Origin: Alphaproteobacteria bacterium
Lineage (GTDB): Bacteria > Pseudomonadota > Alphaproteobacteria > DSM-16000 > Inquilinaceae
Direction: 5' to 3'
DNA: 47,186 nucleotides
Assembly (NCBI GenBank): GCA_028277405.1
Contig: JANQGH010000040.1
Location: forward strand, 1 to 47,186
A program made the position numbers and the translations under genes. The notes under the pieces were generated by a model. It was not told where the DNA came from and ran no database searches. It saw only the letters and a program-made list of their open reading frames with translations. Below are positions 35,922-44,929 of the stretch, piece after piece; positions within the stretch are counted from its first letter, which is position 1, and every line of letters starts with the position of its first letter.

Positions 35922-37452
35922 GAAGCGCGCCGCGATCTTGCGTGTCCAGTGCGTTCAAGCGCTGCCAAATCTGGTCCATCTCCGCACCAATTGCGGCATA
36001 AGCGGCGTAGCGCGCCGCGTAGTGCAAGGCGCGTTCGGGGTCGGGGAGGTGGCGCGTCGAGCGTGCGGCAAGGTCGCGCGGGTCGGTATCGATCGTCTCG
36101 AACGCCCCGACGGCCACGCGCGCGCACAGCGCCGTGCCCCAGGCGGCCGCCTCGTCCGTATCGGTTACCGTGATCGGCATGTTCAGCACGTCGGCAAAGA
36201 GTTGGGCCACGATCGGGCTTCGCGAGGCTCCGCCGGTTAGCCGCGCTTCGTCCGATGGGAAGGCGTGGCGCAGGATGTCGACATGATGACGGTGATTGAA
36301 GGCAATGCCTTCAAGAAGGGCGGCCAGCATGTCGCCCCGGTCGTGCCACCCGCGCAAACCCAGGAACGCCGCACTTGGCACCGGGCCTTGCGGTGACCCG
36401 AAGAGGTAGGGGTGATAGATGACCGACGAGGCACGGCCCAACGCTGCCTCGATTTCCGGCGCAAGAAGCTCGTGGATGGTGCGCCCTTCCGCCTTGGCGT
36501 GGTCCTTGTCGGCGGCGCAGAGCGTATCGAGAAACCAGTCGTAATTCGTGGTCGAGGCGGGCGAGATCGACATGTTGTTCCACCGCCCCGGTTGCACCGC
36601 GTTGCGGCAGAACCAGCCCGCGCCCGTTTGGGGGGCGAGCGAGACGGCTTCGTTGATGCAATAGGTGCCCGCGACAATGCCGATCACGCCCGGGCGATGC
36701 GCCCCGATCCCAAGGGCGGAGGCTGTCACGTCATGCAGTCCCGCCGCCACGGGTGTGCCGGTGGCAAGCCCGGTGGCGCGGGCGGCGTCCTCTGTTATCC
36801 GGCCGACGATATCGGCCGAACCGGCGATTTCGGGCAGGGCGGGAGACAGCGCCTCAAGCCCGAACAGGCTAAGGGCGTCAGCCGTGTAGTCCTGTGTTTT
36901 GACATCGGTGAAGGACGTGCTGGCCTCGGTTCGGTCAGTCCCGATCGTGCCCGTCAGGCAATAGCGCAGCCAGTCCTTGCAGGCGAACACATGGCCGATC
37001 TCGGCGAAGCGCTCCGGCTCTTCATCGCGGATCCAGGCCAGCAGGGCGGAGGGGGCAGAGACATGAGGTTCCTGGCCGGTGAGGCGCAGACTGTCTGCGG
37101 CGGTTCCGTCTTCCTGCCAGCGCGCCACCTGCGCCCCGGCGCGGCTGTCGAGCGACAGGATGCCCGGACCCAGCGGCTCGCCCTGCCGGTCGAGCAGATA
37201 AACGCCGTCGCCGTGCGCCGTGGCACCGACGGCGATGACGTCACCTGGCGTGGTGCCACTGTCGTTCAGCACATCGCGGATGGCCGACGCGGTCTGTTGC
37301 CAGAGGTCGGCCATGTCGCGTTCCGCGCGTCGAGGGGCAGGCAGAAGCTGTTCGACATTGCGCCGCGCAACGGCAAGCTGTCGCCCTTGCAGGTCGAACA
37401 CCACGGCCTTGGTGACGGTCAGCCCGCTGTCGATGGCGAGTATGCGCCCCAT
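35914..37452 (-). CDS. FGGY family carbohydrate kinase (second polyol kinase)
   Basis: A 512-residue FGGY kinase with N-terminal phosphate-binding GLTVTKAVVFDLQGR, GATAHGDGVYLLD, KDWLRYCLTG and the ATP-binding C-domain LTGGASRSPIVAQLFADVL. It resembles the erythritol/xylulose kinase branch. It is only distantly like EryA in the same operon, so it probably phosphorylates a different polyol or ketose. It is coupled to the GlpD-like gene, and 25 bases separate it from the eryI gene upstream. Confidence 0.88.
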   Translation of the reverse strand: MGRILAIDSGLTVTKAVVFDLQGRQLAVARRNVEQLLPAPRRAERDMADLWQQTASAIRDVLNDSGTTPGDVIAVGATAHGDGVYLLDRQGEPLGPGILSLDSRAGAQVARWQEDGTAADSLRLTGQEPHVSAPSALLAWIRDEEPERFAEIGHVFACKDWLRYCLTGTIGTDRTEASTSFTDVKTQDYTADALSLFGLEALSPALPEIAGSADIVGRITEDAARATGLATGTPVAAGLHDVTASALGIGAHRPGVIGIVAGTYCINEAVSLAPQTGAGWFCRNAVQPGRWNNMSISPASTTNYDWFLDTLCAADKDHAKAEGRTIHELLAPEIEAALGRASSVIYHPYLFGSPQGPVPSAAFLGLRGWHDRGDMLAALLEGIAFNHRHHVDILRHAFPSDEARLTGGASRSPIVAQLFADVLNMPITVTDTDEAAAWGTALCARVAVGAFETIDTDPRDLAARSTRHLPDPERALHYAARYAAYAAIGAEMDQIWQRLNALDTQDRGALHD

Positions 37453-37477
37453 CGTCCGGTCTCCCCGATGGTCCGGT

Positions 37478-37933
37478 TCAGGCGCTGCGGTACTTTGCGT
37501 CCACTTCGTTGATGGCGTTCACGTTGCCGGCCGACCGGCCTTCCGGATCGAACGCTGCGCTCAAGAATGCGTCGGCGATGTCCTTGGCCAGTTCGGCGGC
37601 GATGACCCGCGCGCCCATGGTGATGATGTGGGCATTGTTCGAGGTCGCGGCCTTGCCGGCGGAATAGGTGTCGTGGCACTGCGCGGCGCGGATGCCGGGC
37701 ACCTTGTTGGCCGACAGGCACACCCCGATACCCGTGCCGCAGACGAGGATCGCGCGGTCGTATTCTCCAGCAATCACGGCGGAGGCGACGCGGTCGGACA
37801 GGTGGGCATAAAACGGGTCCGGCCCGTCTTCGGTGTGCGAGACAAGCGACACCTCGTACTTGTCCTGCAGGTGTTCGGCCAGGGTCTTGGCCAGATCCTC
37901 GCCTGCGCTGTCTCCTGCGACGGCAATCCTCAT
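37478..37933 (-). CDS. eryI: D-erythrose-4-phosphate isomerase, RpiB type
   Basis: A 151-residue member of the RpiB/LacA isomerase family. [14 protein letters not shown] opens the fold; the active-site Cys65 is in [15 protein letters not shown], followed by [20 protein letters not shown]. In Brucella the RpiB homolog of the erythritol locus (EryI) interconverts D-erythrulose and D-erythrose 4-phosphates. I assign that role by context. The start overlaps the eryH stop (ATGA). Confidence 0.87.
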   Translation of the reverse strand: MRIAVAGDSAGEDLAKTLAEHLQDKYEVSLVSHTEDGPDPFYAHLSDRVASAVIAGEYDRAILVCGTGIGVCLSANKVPGIRAAQCHDTYSAGKAATSNNAHIITMGARVIAAELAKDIADAFLSAAFDPEGRSAGNVNAINEVDAKYRSA

Positions 37934-38718
37934 GTCATTTCCTTTGTCTCAGAGAGTGTGGCCGCACATGTGGCAAGGATGTCGAGATAGCCTTCGACCT
38001 GCCAGGCGGAGCGACCGACGAACAGCCCGTCGATGTGGGGCATGCGGATAAGGTCTTCGCAATTGCTTGGATTGACCGAGCCGCCGTAGAGGCAGGGAAT
38101 GCGCCGGCCGAGCACCGCGTCCGCGACCGCGATGATCTCGGCCTGTCTTGCGTCGGCGTAGTCGGCCGTGGCCGGAATGCCCCCCTCGCCAATCGCCCAA
38201 ACCGGCTCGTAAGCCAGCAGAATGGCGGCTGCTTTCCGGCTTTCGTTGAGCTGCGAGAGCGCGGCGCGCACCTGGGTCGCCAAAACCGCCTCGGCATTTC
38301 CGGAGTCGCGGTCTTCCAGGGTCTCGCCGATGCAGATCAGCGGAACCAGCCCGTGTCGCACTGCGGCCTCGGTCTTGAGGCCCACGGTTTCGTTGGTCTC
38401 CCCGAAATGTGCGCGCCGCTCGGAATGGCCAAGCTCGACGATGTCCAGCCCGCAATCCGTCAGCATGGGGGGCGAGATTTCGCCGGTCCACGCGCCCTGA
38501 TCGGCCCAATGCATGTTCTGTGCACCGACCTTGACCGAAGTATCGTCCAGGATCGCCTTGACCTCGCGAACCGCTGTGAATGGCGGGATCACAAAGCGCT
38601 GAATGCGCGGGTCTCTGCCACCGTCGGCTCTTGCAAGCGCTGTCGCAAAGGCCCGTGCCTCCGCCAACGTCTTGTGCATCTTCCAGCTTGTGCCGATCCA
38701 AAGCCGATGTTCCGTCAT
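37930..38718 (-). CDS. eryH: D-3-tetrulose-4-phosphate isomerase, triosephosphate-isomerase-like
   Basis: A 262-residue TIM-family protein with catalytic Lys13 (SWKMHK), His98 (ELGHSERR) and Glu171 (AYEPVWAIG). It also keeps the phosphate loop [10 protein letters not shown] and the VGRSAW end. It is too divergent in surroundings ([17 protein letters not shown]) to be the housekeeping TpiA, and it lies within the erythritol operon. EryH (TpiA2) of Brucella catalyses the tetrulose-phosphate isomerisation between EryC and EryI, the role assigned here. Confidence 0.88.
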   Translation of the reverse strand: MTEHRLWIGTSWKMHKTLAEARAFATALARADGGRDPRIQRFVIPPFTAVREVKAILDDTSVKVGAQNMHWADQGAWTGEISPPMLTDCGLDIVELGHSERRAHFGETNETVGLKTEAAVRHGLVPLICIGETLEDRDSGNAEAVLATQVRAALSQLNESRKAAAILLAYEPVWAIGEGGIPATADYADARQAEIIAVADAVLGRRIPCLYGGSVNPSNCEDLIRMPHIDGLFVGRSAWQVEGYLDILATCAATLSETKEMT

Positions 38719-38802
38719 GCGTCTGCCTCTGCTGGACCGGCAGCGATTGTCAGTGGGCTTTTCGCGGTCACTCTCTGCCTCGGTTTTGCAGCCATCGTGC
38801 CG

Positions 38803-39792
38803 TCACCCCTCCAGCAACGATTGCGCGGTACGTTCATCGGTAATGAGGCCGGAAAGCTGGCCGCTGTTCAGCACCGCGCGGATTGCGGCGACCTTTTGGG
38901 GGCCGCCTGCCAGGGCGATGATGCGGTCTGCCCGTTGTGCTCGATTGTGCAGCGACGCGGCGATCGTGCGCTTGGTCAGCGGTGTATCCACAAAGTTTCC
39001 ATCCTCATCGAAGAAGTGACCGAGCATCTCGCCCAAGCCACCTTCGGCGGAAATCGCCTCGATCTCACGCGACTCGATAAGCCCGGCGGCAACCAGCTGT
39101 GCCTCAAGGGATACGGTACCGACACCGACCAGTTTCAGCGACGCGGCCTCGGCCATTTGCAGCACTTCGGGTATGCCGCGCTGGGCAAGAAGAACCTCCC
39201 GGTCGTCCGCGGAGTTGGCGAAGAACGGAACCGGCATGACGTAGGACTGGGCGCCTGTCTTCTCGGCCAAGAGGTGCATGACGTCGTGCGGGTTGGCCGC
39301 GAACTTTCGCGTGAGCCCGCCCAGCAGAGAGACGAAGCGCTGTTGTGGCAACTGCATGTGAGGCAGGTTCTGAACCGCTGCCGCCAGCGTCCTTCCATGG
39401 CTGAGGCCGATGGTCAGGTCTTCGCCCCTTTCAAGGCAGCGGCGCAACCAAGAGGCTCCGGCATTGCCGAGCGCGCGCAGGGGAAGGCCTTCTTCTTCAA
39501 GGTGAGGGGCGACCTCGCACGTCTGCAGTCCAAAGCGTCGGCAAAGCGCCGCCTCCAGCTCGATGCAGTCGACGATGTCGCCCTCGATGCTGACTTTCAC
39601 GGCACCTTCGGAAACCGCCTTTTGGATCAGCCGATGCGCTTTCACCGACGGCACCTCCAGCCGTTTGGCAACGTCGGCCTGCCGAAGTCCGCCCACGTAA
39701 TGCAGCCAAGCCGCACGCAGGGCGAGGGAGTGTTCCGCATTTGGCGAAGGGCGGCCCTTTGCCACCGTGTCAGTCCCCCTGTCCGGGCGCAT
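38803..39792 (-). CDS. eryD: SorC/DeoR-type transcriptional regulator of erythritol catabolism
   Basis: A 329-residue regulator. ATG at 39792 (MRPDRGTDTVAKG) is chosen as the start nearest the DNA-binding part. The N-terminal helix-turn-helix (about 36-58, GLRQADVAKRLEVPSVKAHR) is followed by a SorC sugar-binding domain with LSHGRTLAAAV, FVSLLGGLTR, KLVGVGTVSLEAQLV, GEMLGHFFDEDGNFV and IIALAGGPQKVAAIRAVL. EryD represses ery genes in Brucella until an erythritol-derived ligand binds. The sensor domain recurs, shortened, at the end of the transporter ATPase at 44929-47112. Confidence 0.92.
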   Translation of the reverse strand: MRPDRGTDTVAKGRPSPNAEHSLALRAAWLHYVGGLRQADVAKRLEVPSVKAHRLIQKAVSEGAVKVSIEGDIVDCIELEAALCRRFGLQTCEVAPHLEEEGLPLRALGNAGASWLRRCLERGEDLTIGLSHGRTLAAAVQNLPHMQLPQQRFVSLLGGLTRKFAANPHDVMHLLAEKTGAQSYVMPVPFFANSADDREVLLAQRGIPEVLQMAEAASLKLVGVGTVSLEAQLVAAGLIESREIEAISAEGGLGEMLGHFFDEDGNFVDTPLTKRTIAASLHNRAQRADRIIALAGGPQKVAAIRAVLNSGQLSGLITDERTAQSLLEG

Positions 39793-39854
39793 GGCGCGCT
39801 CGCCCGAACCGCCCGGCGTACGGGCGGTTAGACGGCGAGGGCGTGGTGGCAACG

Positions 39855-40787
39855 TCAGACATGCAGGTCTTGTGCCCCTGAGTCGATGTGCGGTGCCCAA
39901 TAAGCCACACTCTCCGCGATCTGCGGGATCACCTGCCTGTCATCGGGCTCCCGTTCCTTGAACGACAATTCGAGGCAGATCTCGTTGTCGATCGCGCCTC
40001 CTTCGAAGAAGGCTTCCAGAAGGCTCTCGGGCTTTATCGCGCCCTTCGCATTGAACGCCGCCGTGAAAGGGCGGTGGCCGGACTTGTCCATCATGGACTG
40101 CTTGATATGGATGATCGGGCTGACCTTCGGCACGGCGCGCGCCCAAGCGTAGGGGTCCGTATCGTCGGGGTTGGGCGATGTCACGTCGCCATGGTCGATA
40201 TCGGCCATCATCCACATCGGGACCGCCATGTCGGCGGCGTTGAGCTGGTCCTGCAGGGCCATGCAGCGCTCGATCGTCTCGCCAAATTCGCGCCCGACGC
40301 TCATCGGTTCCCAAAAGAGGTAGTCGAGTCCGGCGGTTTTGGCGTGCTCCGCCACTTCCGCCCAACAGTCTATGGCGATGCCGATCAACTCCTCGCGGCG
40401 CGCGGGTTCGTCGAAGTCTCGAAACGTGAAGATCGCGAACTGCGTGCCGACGGCGCTGCCGCCCAGATCGCCGATGATGTCGGCGAACGTCTTGAACCAG
40501 TCGACATAGTAACGGCGCACGTCGGCATCCGGGTGGCCAAAATGGTTGAGGCGTCCGTAGGGGCCGGTCATTCCGCTGGTGACGCGACAACCGGTGCGGG
40601 TCAGCGCCGCGCCCATCTGCCGGGTCAAGCGGTGGATGACTGGGGCCGGCCAACTCGGGTTGATGAACTCGTGGGTCAGCTGGATGTCACGAATGCGAAT
40701 GGTCCGGGCGATGGTGTCGATAAGGTCATCCGCATCGGCAAAGCGATTGACCAGTGGATTGGTGTTCAAGGACAGGGTCAGTGGCAT
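39855..40787 (-). CDS. eryC: tetrulose-4-phosphate racemase, xylose-isomerase superfamily
   Basis: A 310-residue TIM-barrel protein of the sugar phosphate isomerase/epimerase superfamily. I start at MPLTLSLNTN (40787), one base after the eryB stop. Likely metal and catalytic residues are in DIQLTHEFINPSW, FWEPMSVGREFGET, ADIDHGDVTSP and IIHIKQSM. EryC of Brucella converts L-3-tetrulose 4-phosphate to its D form; the assignment follows from family and gene order. The next gene in the operon is eryD. Confidence 0.9.
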   Translation of the reverse strand: MPLTLSLNTNPLVNRFADADDLIDTIARTIRIRDIQLTHEFINPSWPAPVIHRLTRQMGAALTRTGCRVTSGMTGPYGRLNHFGHPDADVRRYYVDWFKTFADIIGDLGGSAVGTQFAIFTFRDFDEPARREELIGIAIDCWAEVAEHAKTAGLDYLFWEPMSVGREFGETIERCMALQDQLNAADMAVPMWMMADIDHGDVTSPNPDDTDPYAWARAVPKVSPIIHIKQSMMDKSGHRPFTAAFNAKGAIKPESLLEAFFEGGAIDNEICLELSFKEREPDDRQVIPQIAESVAYWAPHIDSGAQDLHV

Positions 40788-40788
40788 C

Positions 40789-42300
40789 TCAGGCCGCTTT
40801 GGCATGGGTTTCAAACCAATCCGCGAAGCTGGCCTGCTCGGCCTCGGTCAGATGCAGGCGGTGCTTGGTACGCCGCCAGAGCACGTCCTCTGCGGTTTGG
40901 GCCCATTCGTAGCTTAGCAGATAGTGCACTTCGGCCTCGTACAGATCACCGCCGAAATGCCGCCCGAGCATGGCAACGGAGCTGGCATTGCCCACGATCC
41001 GGGCGATGCGCGTGCCATAGAGCCGTCCGTAATGGCGCCGCAGGCTGCGCGGCATCCATGGGTAGTCGCGCTTCATCTTGCCGCGAAACGCCTCGTAGTC
41101 GGCGTTCTCGATGTCGCCGCCGGGCAGGGGTGCGCTGTCGGTCCAGTCGCTACCCATCTGTGGGAAGAACTTCTTCAGCTGATGCAGCCCACGTTCGGCA
41201 AGCTCTCGAAATGTCGTGATTTTGCCGCCGAAGACGTTGAGCAGCGGCGCACCGCCCGTTTCGTCAAGGTCGAACACATAGTCGCGGGTCACGGCTGACG
41301 GATTGCCTTGCCCATCGTCGAAGAGAGGCCGCACGCCGGAGAACGAGGTCTCCACATCGTCGCGGCTCTGTTCCTCCTTGAAATAGCGGTTTACCGCGTC
41401 GAGCAGATAGCGGATCTCGTCTTCGTCGGCCTCGACATCCTCGGCCCGGCCGTCGTAGGCGATATCGGTCGTGCCGATCAGGGCCTTGTCGCCTTCGTAG
41501 GGGTTGATGAAGATCACGCGTTTGTCGTGGTTTTGCACCAGATAGGCGTTTTCGCCCGCCCAGAATTTGGGGAGGATGATGTGGCTGCCTTTGACCAGGC
41601 GCACATTGCGGGACGAGTTCGACCCGGCCACGCGCATCAAGACATCGGTCACCCAGGGTCCGGCGGCGTTGACGAGCGCCTTGGCCATGAATTCTCGGGT
41701 CTGGCCCGTGATCGCATCCGTGGTGGTGACTCGCCACATCCCGTTCTCGCGCCGGGCCGACGTACAGGGGTTGCGGGTCAAGACGATGGCACCCCGTTCG
41801 GCGGCGTCCACCGCGTTCAAGACCACCAGCCGCGCATCGTCGACCCAGCAATCGGAGTATTCGAAACCCTTGGTGTACTGGTCCTTGATCGGCGCGCCTT
41901 CCGGGTCGCGGCGCAGATCGAGCCTGCGGGTGCCGGGCAGTTTCTTGCGCCCGCCCAGATGATCGTAAAGGAACAGTCCCATGCGGACGAGCCAGGCCGG
42001 CCGGTCCTGCGGGCTGTGCGGCAGCACGAAGCGCATCGGCCAGATGATATGGGGCGCGTTGTTCATCAGAACCTCGCGCTCGATCAGCGCCTCTCGAACC
42101 AGACGGAACTCATAGTATTCGAGATAGCGCAGCCCGCCATGGACCAGTTTGCCGGACCGGGACGAGGTTCCCTCGGCAAGATCATCCTTCTCGCACAACA
42201 CCACGCTCAGGCCGCGGCCCGCCGCATCGCGGGCGATGCCGGCGCCATTGATGCCGCCCCCGATGACGAACAGGTCTACCGTCTGAACATCCGCCATCAT
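40789..42300 (-). CDS. eryB: L-erythritol-4-phosphate dehydrogenase, GlpD family
   Basis: A 503-residue FAD enzyme of the GlpD family. FAD-binding VIGGGINGAGIARDAAGRG (about 12-30), EGTSSRSGKLVHGGLRYLEY, VNAAGPWVTDVLMRV, VIFINPYEGDKALIGTTDI and FGGKITTFRELAERGL are visible. It oxidises L-erythritol 4-phosphate to L-3-tetrulose 4-phosphate and should pass electrons to the quinone pool. The start overlaps the eryA stop (ATGA). It is distinct from the second GlpD-like protein at 34182-35921. Confidence 0.92.
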   Translation of the reverse strand: MMADVQTVDLFVIGGGINGAGIARDAAGRGLSVVLCEKDDLAEGTSSRSGKLVHGGLRYLEYYEFRLVREALIEREVLMNNAPHIIWPMRFVLPHSPQDRPAWLVRMGLFLYDHLGGRKKLPGTRRLDLRRDPEGAPIKDQYTKGFEYSDCWVDDARLVVLNAVDAAERGAIVLTRNPCTSARRENGMWRVTTTDAITGQTREFMAKALVNAAGPWVTDVLMRVAGSNSSRNVRLVKGSHIILPKFWAGENAYLVQNHDKRVIFINPYEGDKALIGTTDIAYDGRAEDVEADEDEIRYLLDAVNRYFKEEQSRDDVETSFSGVRPLFDDGQGNPSAVTRDYVFDLDETGGAPLLNVFGGKITTFRELAERGLHQLKKFFPQMGSDWTDSAPLPGGDIENADYEAFRGKMKRDYPWMPRSLRRHYGRLYGTRIARIVGNASSVAMLGRHFGGDLYEAEVHYLLSYEWAQTAEDVLWRRTKHRLHLTEAEQASFADWFETHAKAA

Positions 42301-43868
42301 GCAGCCGCCTGTCGGGCGCGGTGCGAGGCAAGACCGGCCCAGATTGGGGGTAGTGCACCGGTCGCCGCACGAAACGAAGGGAAAAGACTGTCATAGATCG
42401 GCGACAGCGCCGCATCCGGCGGCTCGGGTGGGTTCAAAAGCGGCGTCGCCCATTCGGCGATACAGGCCTCCATGTCGCCATAGGCGCCGATGGCAACAGC
42501 GGCCATCATGGCGCACCCCGCCGCGCCGGCCTCTTCGCGGGCGGATACGCGAACCGGCGTGTTCAGACAGGCCGCCAAAACCTGTTGGAGAGCGGCGGAT
42601 CGTGACACCCCCCCCGTCAGCCGCAATTCGGCGGGCATCGGCCCCATGGCCTCGTAGCAATGGCGTGTCGCCATGCCCAAGCCTTCAATCACCGCCCTTA
42701 CGATATCCGGATATCGGTGCTTCGCGGTCAGTCCGATAAGACTGGCGCGCGCATCCGCATTCACGAACGGTCCCCGTTCTCCAGCCTCGGAAATATAGGG
42801 ATGGTAAAGCAGCGTGCCGGGGTCGGAACGCGCCATCCAGTCATCGACGCGGGCGACCAGGTCTGCATGGCTGGTCGTCGCACCCATATCGGCCAACAGG
42901 TCCTCGGCCAACGCCAGCACCCAGTTGATGTTGAGCGCCGCCGCCATGTTGGTCTGTACCTGGGTCACGAGATCTGGGATCGGAAGGCAGATGACATAGC
43001 CGGTGCCCTCAGCGTTCAGGTGCACCTTGTCAGAGGTCACGGCCCGCAAATGCACGCCCGTGGAGCCTATGATGGAACACGCGCTGTCGGTGTCCCCGGT
43101 GTGAACGCCGGCGCCAAGCGCGGTCAACACCATGTCCACATAGCCCAGTGAAACGGGTGTCCCCTCCAGAAGGCCAGTGGCTTCAGCGGCGGCGCGGGTG
43201 AGCGGACGGGTCTCCTGCGACCCGTCCAGAATCTCGGGCAGCAAGTTCCGGCGCGCGGTCAGGCCGAGCGCGTCCAGCACGTCGTCGTCGTAGTGACGGG
43301 TCCGGAAATTGCCGAACGTGAAGCTCGCCTCCGACGGGTCGGTCGCGCGCACGCCGGTAAGGTTCAGGAACAGCCAATCCTTGCAGTGGAGCGCAACCTC
43401 CGCACGATCCAGAAGCTCTGGCGTGTGGTCCTGCATATGGGCCATCTGGCTGCCTTGCTGGCAGGTATTGAGGCCGGTGCCGGTGGCTTCGAACCGGGCG
43501 CGCTCTCCGTCTTCTGCCGCCAATCGTGTCACTGTGGGCGCGGCACGCGCGTCGAGCCAGAGCCAGGCGTCGCCGATGGGTTGGTCGTCAGCGCCAACCA
43601 GCCAGGTGCCGTCGCCTTGTCCGGTCAGCCCCAGCGCGGCGGTGCGCTTGGCGAGCCCGTCAATCTTCACCGACAGGCCGCGCAGCACCCCGACGCAATC
43701 CTTCCATGTCTGCGACAGCGACTGGGTCACAGAACCGTCCGGGCCCGTGTCGTATCGGTTTGGCACCGAAAAGCAGGCCAGTTGATGCCCAGTCAGGTCA
43801 AACGCCACCGCCTTGATGACGGAGGTGCCAGCGTCGATGCCGATGATGATGTCTCGCGATTCGGTCAA
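42297..43868 (-). CDS. eryA: erythritol kinase, FGGY family
   Basis: A 523-residue FGGY kinase with IIIGIDAGTSVIKAVAFD, LGLTGQGDGTWLVG, HCKDWLFLNLTG and LRLTGGVSRSAALQQVLAA. TTG at 43868 is chosen because GGAGA lies six bases upstream and homology begins right after; an ATG at 43982 would add an arginine-rich tail. It phosphorylates erythritol to L-erythritol 4-phosphate and is the first gene of the minus-strand ery operon, divergent from the transporter genes. Confidence 0.9.
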   Translation of the reverse strand: MTESRDIIIGIDAGTSVIKAVAFDLTGHQLACFSVPNRYDTGPDGSVTQSLSQTWKDCVGVLRGLSVKIDGLAKRTAALGLTGQGDGTWLVGADDQPIGDAWLWLDARAAPTVTRLAAEDGERARFEATGTGLNTCQQGSQMAHMQDHTPELLDRAEVALHCKDWLFLNLTGVRATDPSEASFTFGNFRTRHYDDDVLDALGLTARRNLLPEILDGSQETRPLTRAAAEATGLLEGTPVSLGYVDMVLTALGAGVHTGDTDSACSIIGSTGVHLRAVTSDKVHLNAEGTGYVICLPIPDLVTQVQTNMAAALNINWVLALAEDLLADMGATTSHADLVARVDDWMARSDPGTLLYHPYISEAGERGPFVNADARASLIGLTAKHRYPDIVRAVIEGLGMATRHCYEAMGPMPAELRLTGGVSRSAALQQVLAACLNTPVRVSAREEAGAAGCAMMAAVAIGAYGDMEACIAEWATPLLNPPEPPDAALSPIYDSLFPSFRAATGALPPIWAGLASHRARQAAA

Positions 43869-44275
43869 CGCGGTCTCCGGCAGGTGTCGCGCTGATCTTG
43901 CGTTTCCACAGTTCCCTCTCCGGCTTGTTGCGGCCCATCTGGCCGCCTGTCCCTTCGCCGTGTCGGTGTTGGACGACCGCACGAAGAGGGTGTGGCGCGA
44001 CCGCGCGCTTTTCTTTGAACGTTAGCATAATCGTTCTCAAGGCAATGCAGTTTTTTGCAGACAGAGTAAAATGTTTCATCTACGGTCGCCTTAACGTGCC
44101 GCCGACCGGCGAGATCGCTCGCTGTGCCGGATCAGGTTAGAAAAAGGCCAAGTGCGCGGTAGCTGGAGGGAAGCGCAACAATTGCCAATACCCCTTCGGA
44201 AGGAATATGCGGATTGCCTCGGCGCACTTGACATACTTGCGTCGGTTTTGGCGGCGATGCGGGGGGCACTCGATC
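43869..44275. promoter_or_regulatory. divergent ery/transporter promoter region with dyad
   Basis: This region of about 400 bases separates the ery operon (minus) from the DUF2291-ABC genes (plus). It contains the only AT-rich patch nearby (about 44010-44085). Within it TGAACGTTA-GC-ATAATCGTTCT (about 44016-44037) is an imperfect inverted repeat with TGAACG/CGTTCT arms. SorC-family regulators of the LsrR type use TGAAC-like half-sites, so this is a candidate EryD operator. No gene is seen in the rest. Confidence 0.5.
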
Positions 44276-44929
44276 ATGGGCGTGAAGGCCGCACCAACGT
44301 TTTTCGGCCTAAGGCTAAGCCGGGGATGGGTGCTTGGCGGGATTGTCGTAATCGTTCTGCTCGCAGCCATCGCGGCCGATACCACGGTCGTGCGGATCGG
44401 TTCCGAAGAGGATACGCGCGAGCAAGCCTTCGATCCGGATCTGTTCGGGCAGCGGGAGTTCCCGCGCATACGTGATTTCGTGGTGGAGCGGGCGCCCGAC
44501 GCCGCCGAACTGGTCCAACTGCTGGAAGACGATCGTGATACCGCGATCGACACCTATGGCACGGCGGCCGGGGCCTTCCCCGTCATGGTCGTCCGGCTCA
44601 CCGGTGTGGTGGGCGAGGGTCGATCGGGCGTCTTCAACATCGATGTCGACGGTCTTCCCGACGAGGTCGGCATACGGGTCCAGACCGGTCCGGCGATCAA
44701 TGGAACCGAGCTGCGCGACGTCGTCGGCGATATCGAGTTTGGCGCCTTTACCAACCAGATTGAGTATCAGGACGCTGGCTCGGGAATAAACCGTGCCATG
44801 GCGGCGGAGACACTTGACGGGCTGGACCGTGACGCGCTGCCGGGGGCGACGATCAACGTAACCGGCGCGTTCACCATGATTAATCCGTCGAACTGGCTGG
44901 TGACGCCGGTTGTGCTGGAGGTGCAATAG
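44276..44929 (+). CDS. DUF2291 membrane-anchored periplasmic protein
   Basis: A 217-residue protein of the DUF2291 family, commonly encoded with sugar ABC importers; its role is unknown. ATG at 44276 (MGVKAAPTFFG) leads into one membrane helix (VLGGIVVIVLLAAIA) with the rest outside. Family pattern: DTTVVRIGSEED, FDPDLFGQREFPRIRDFV, GIRVQTGPAINGTELRDVVG, FGAFTNQIEYQDAGSGINRA. Its TAG overlaps the GTG start of the ATPase gene by one base, so the two are coupled. Confidence 0.87.
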   Translation: MGVKAAPTFFGLRLSRGWVLGGIVVIVLLAAIAADTTVVRIGSEEDTREQAFDPDLFGQREFPRIRDFVVERAPDAAELVQLLEDDRDTAIDTYGTAAGAFPVMVVRLTGVVGEGRSGVFNIDVDGLPDEVGIRVQTGPAINGTELRDVVGDIEFGAFTNQIEYQDAGSGINRAMAAETLDGLDRDALPGATINVTGAFTMINPSNWLVTPVVLEVQ

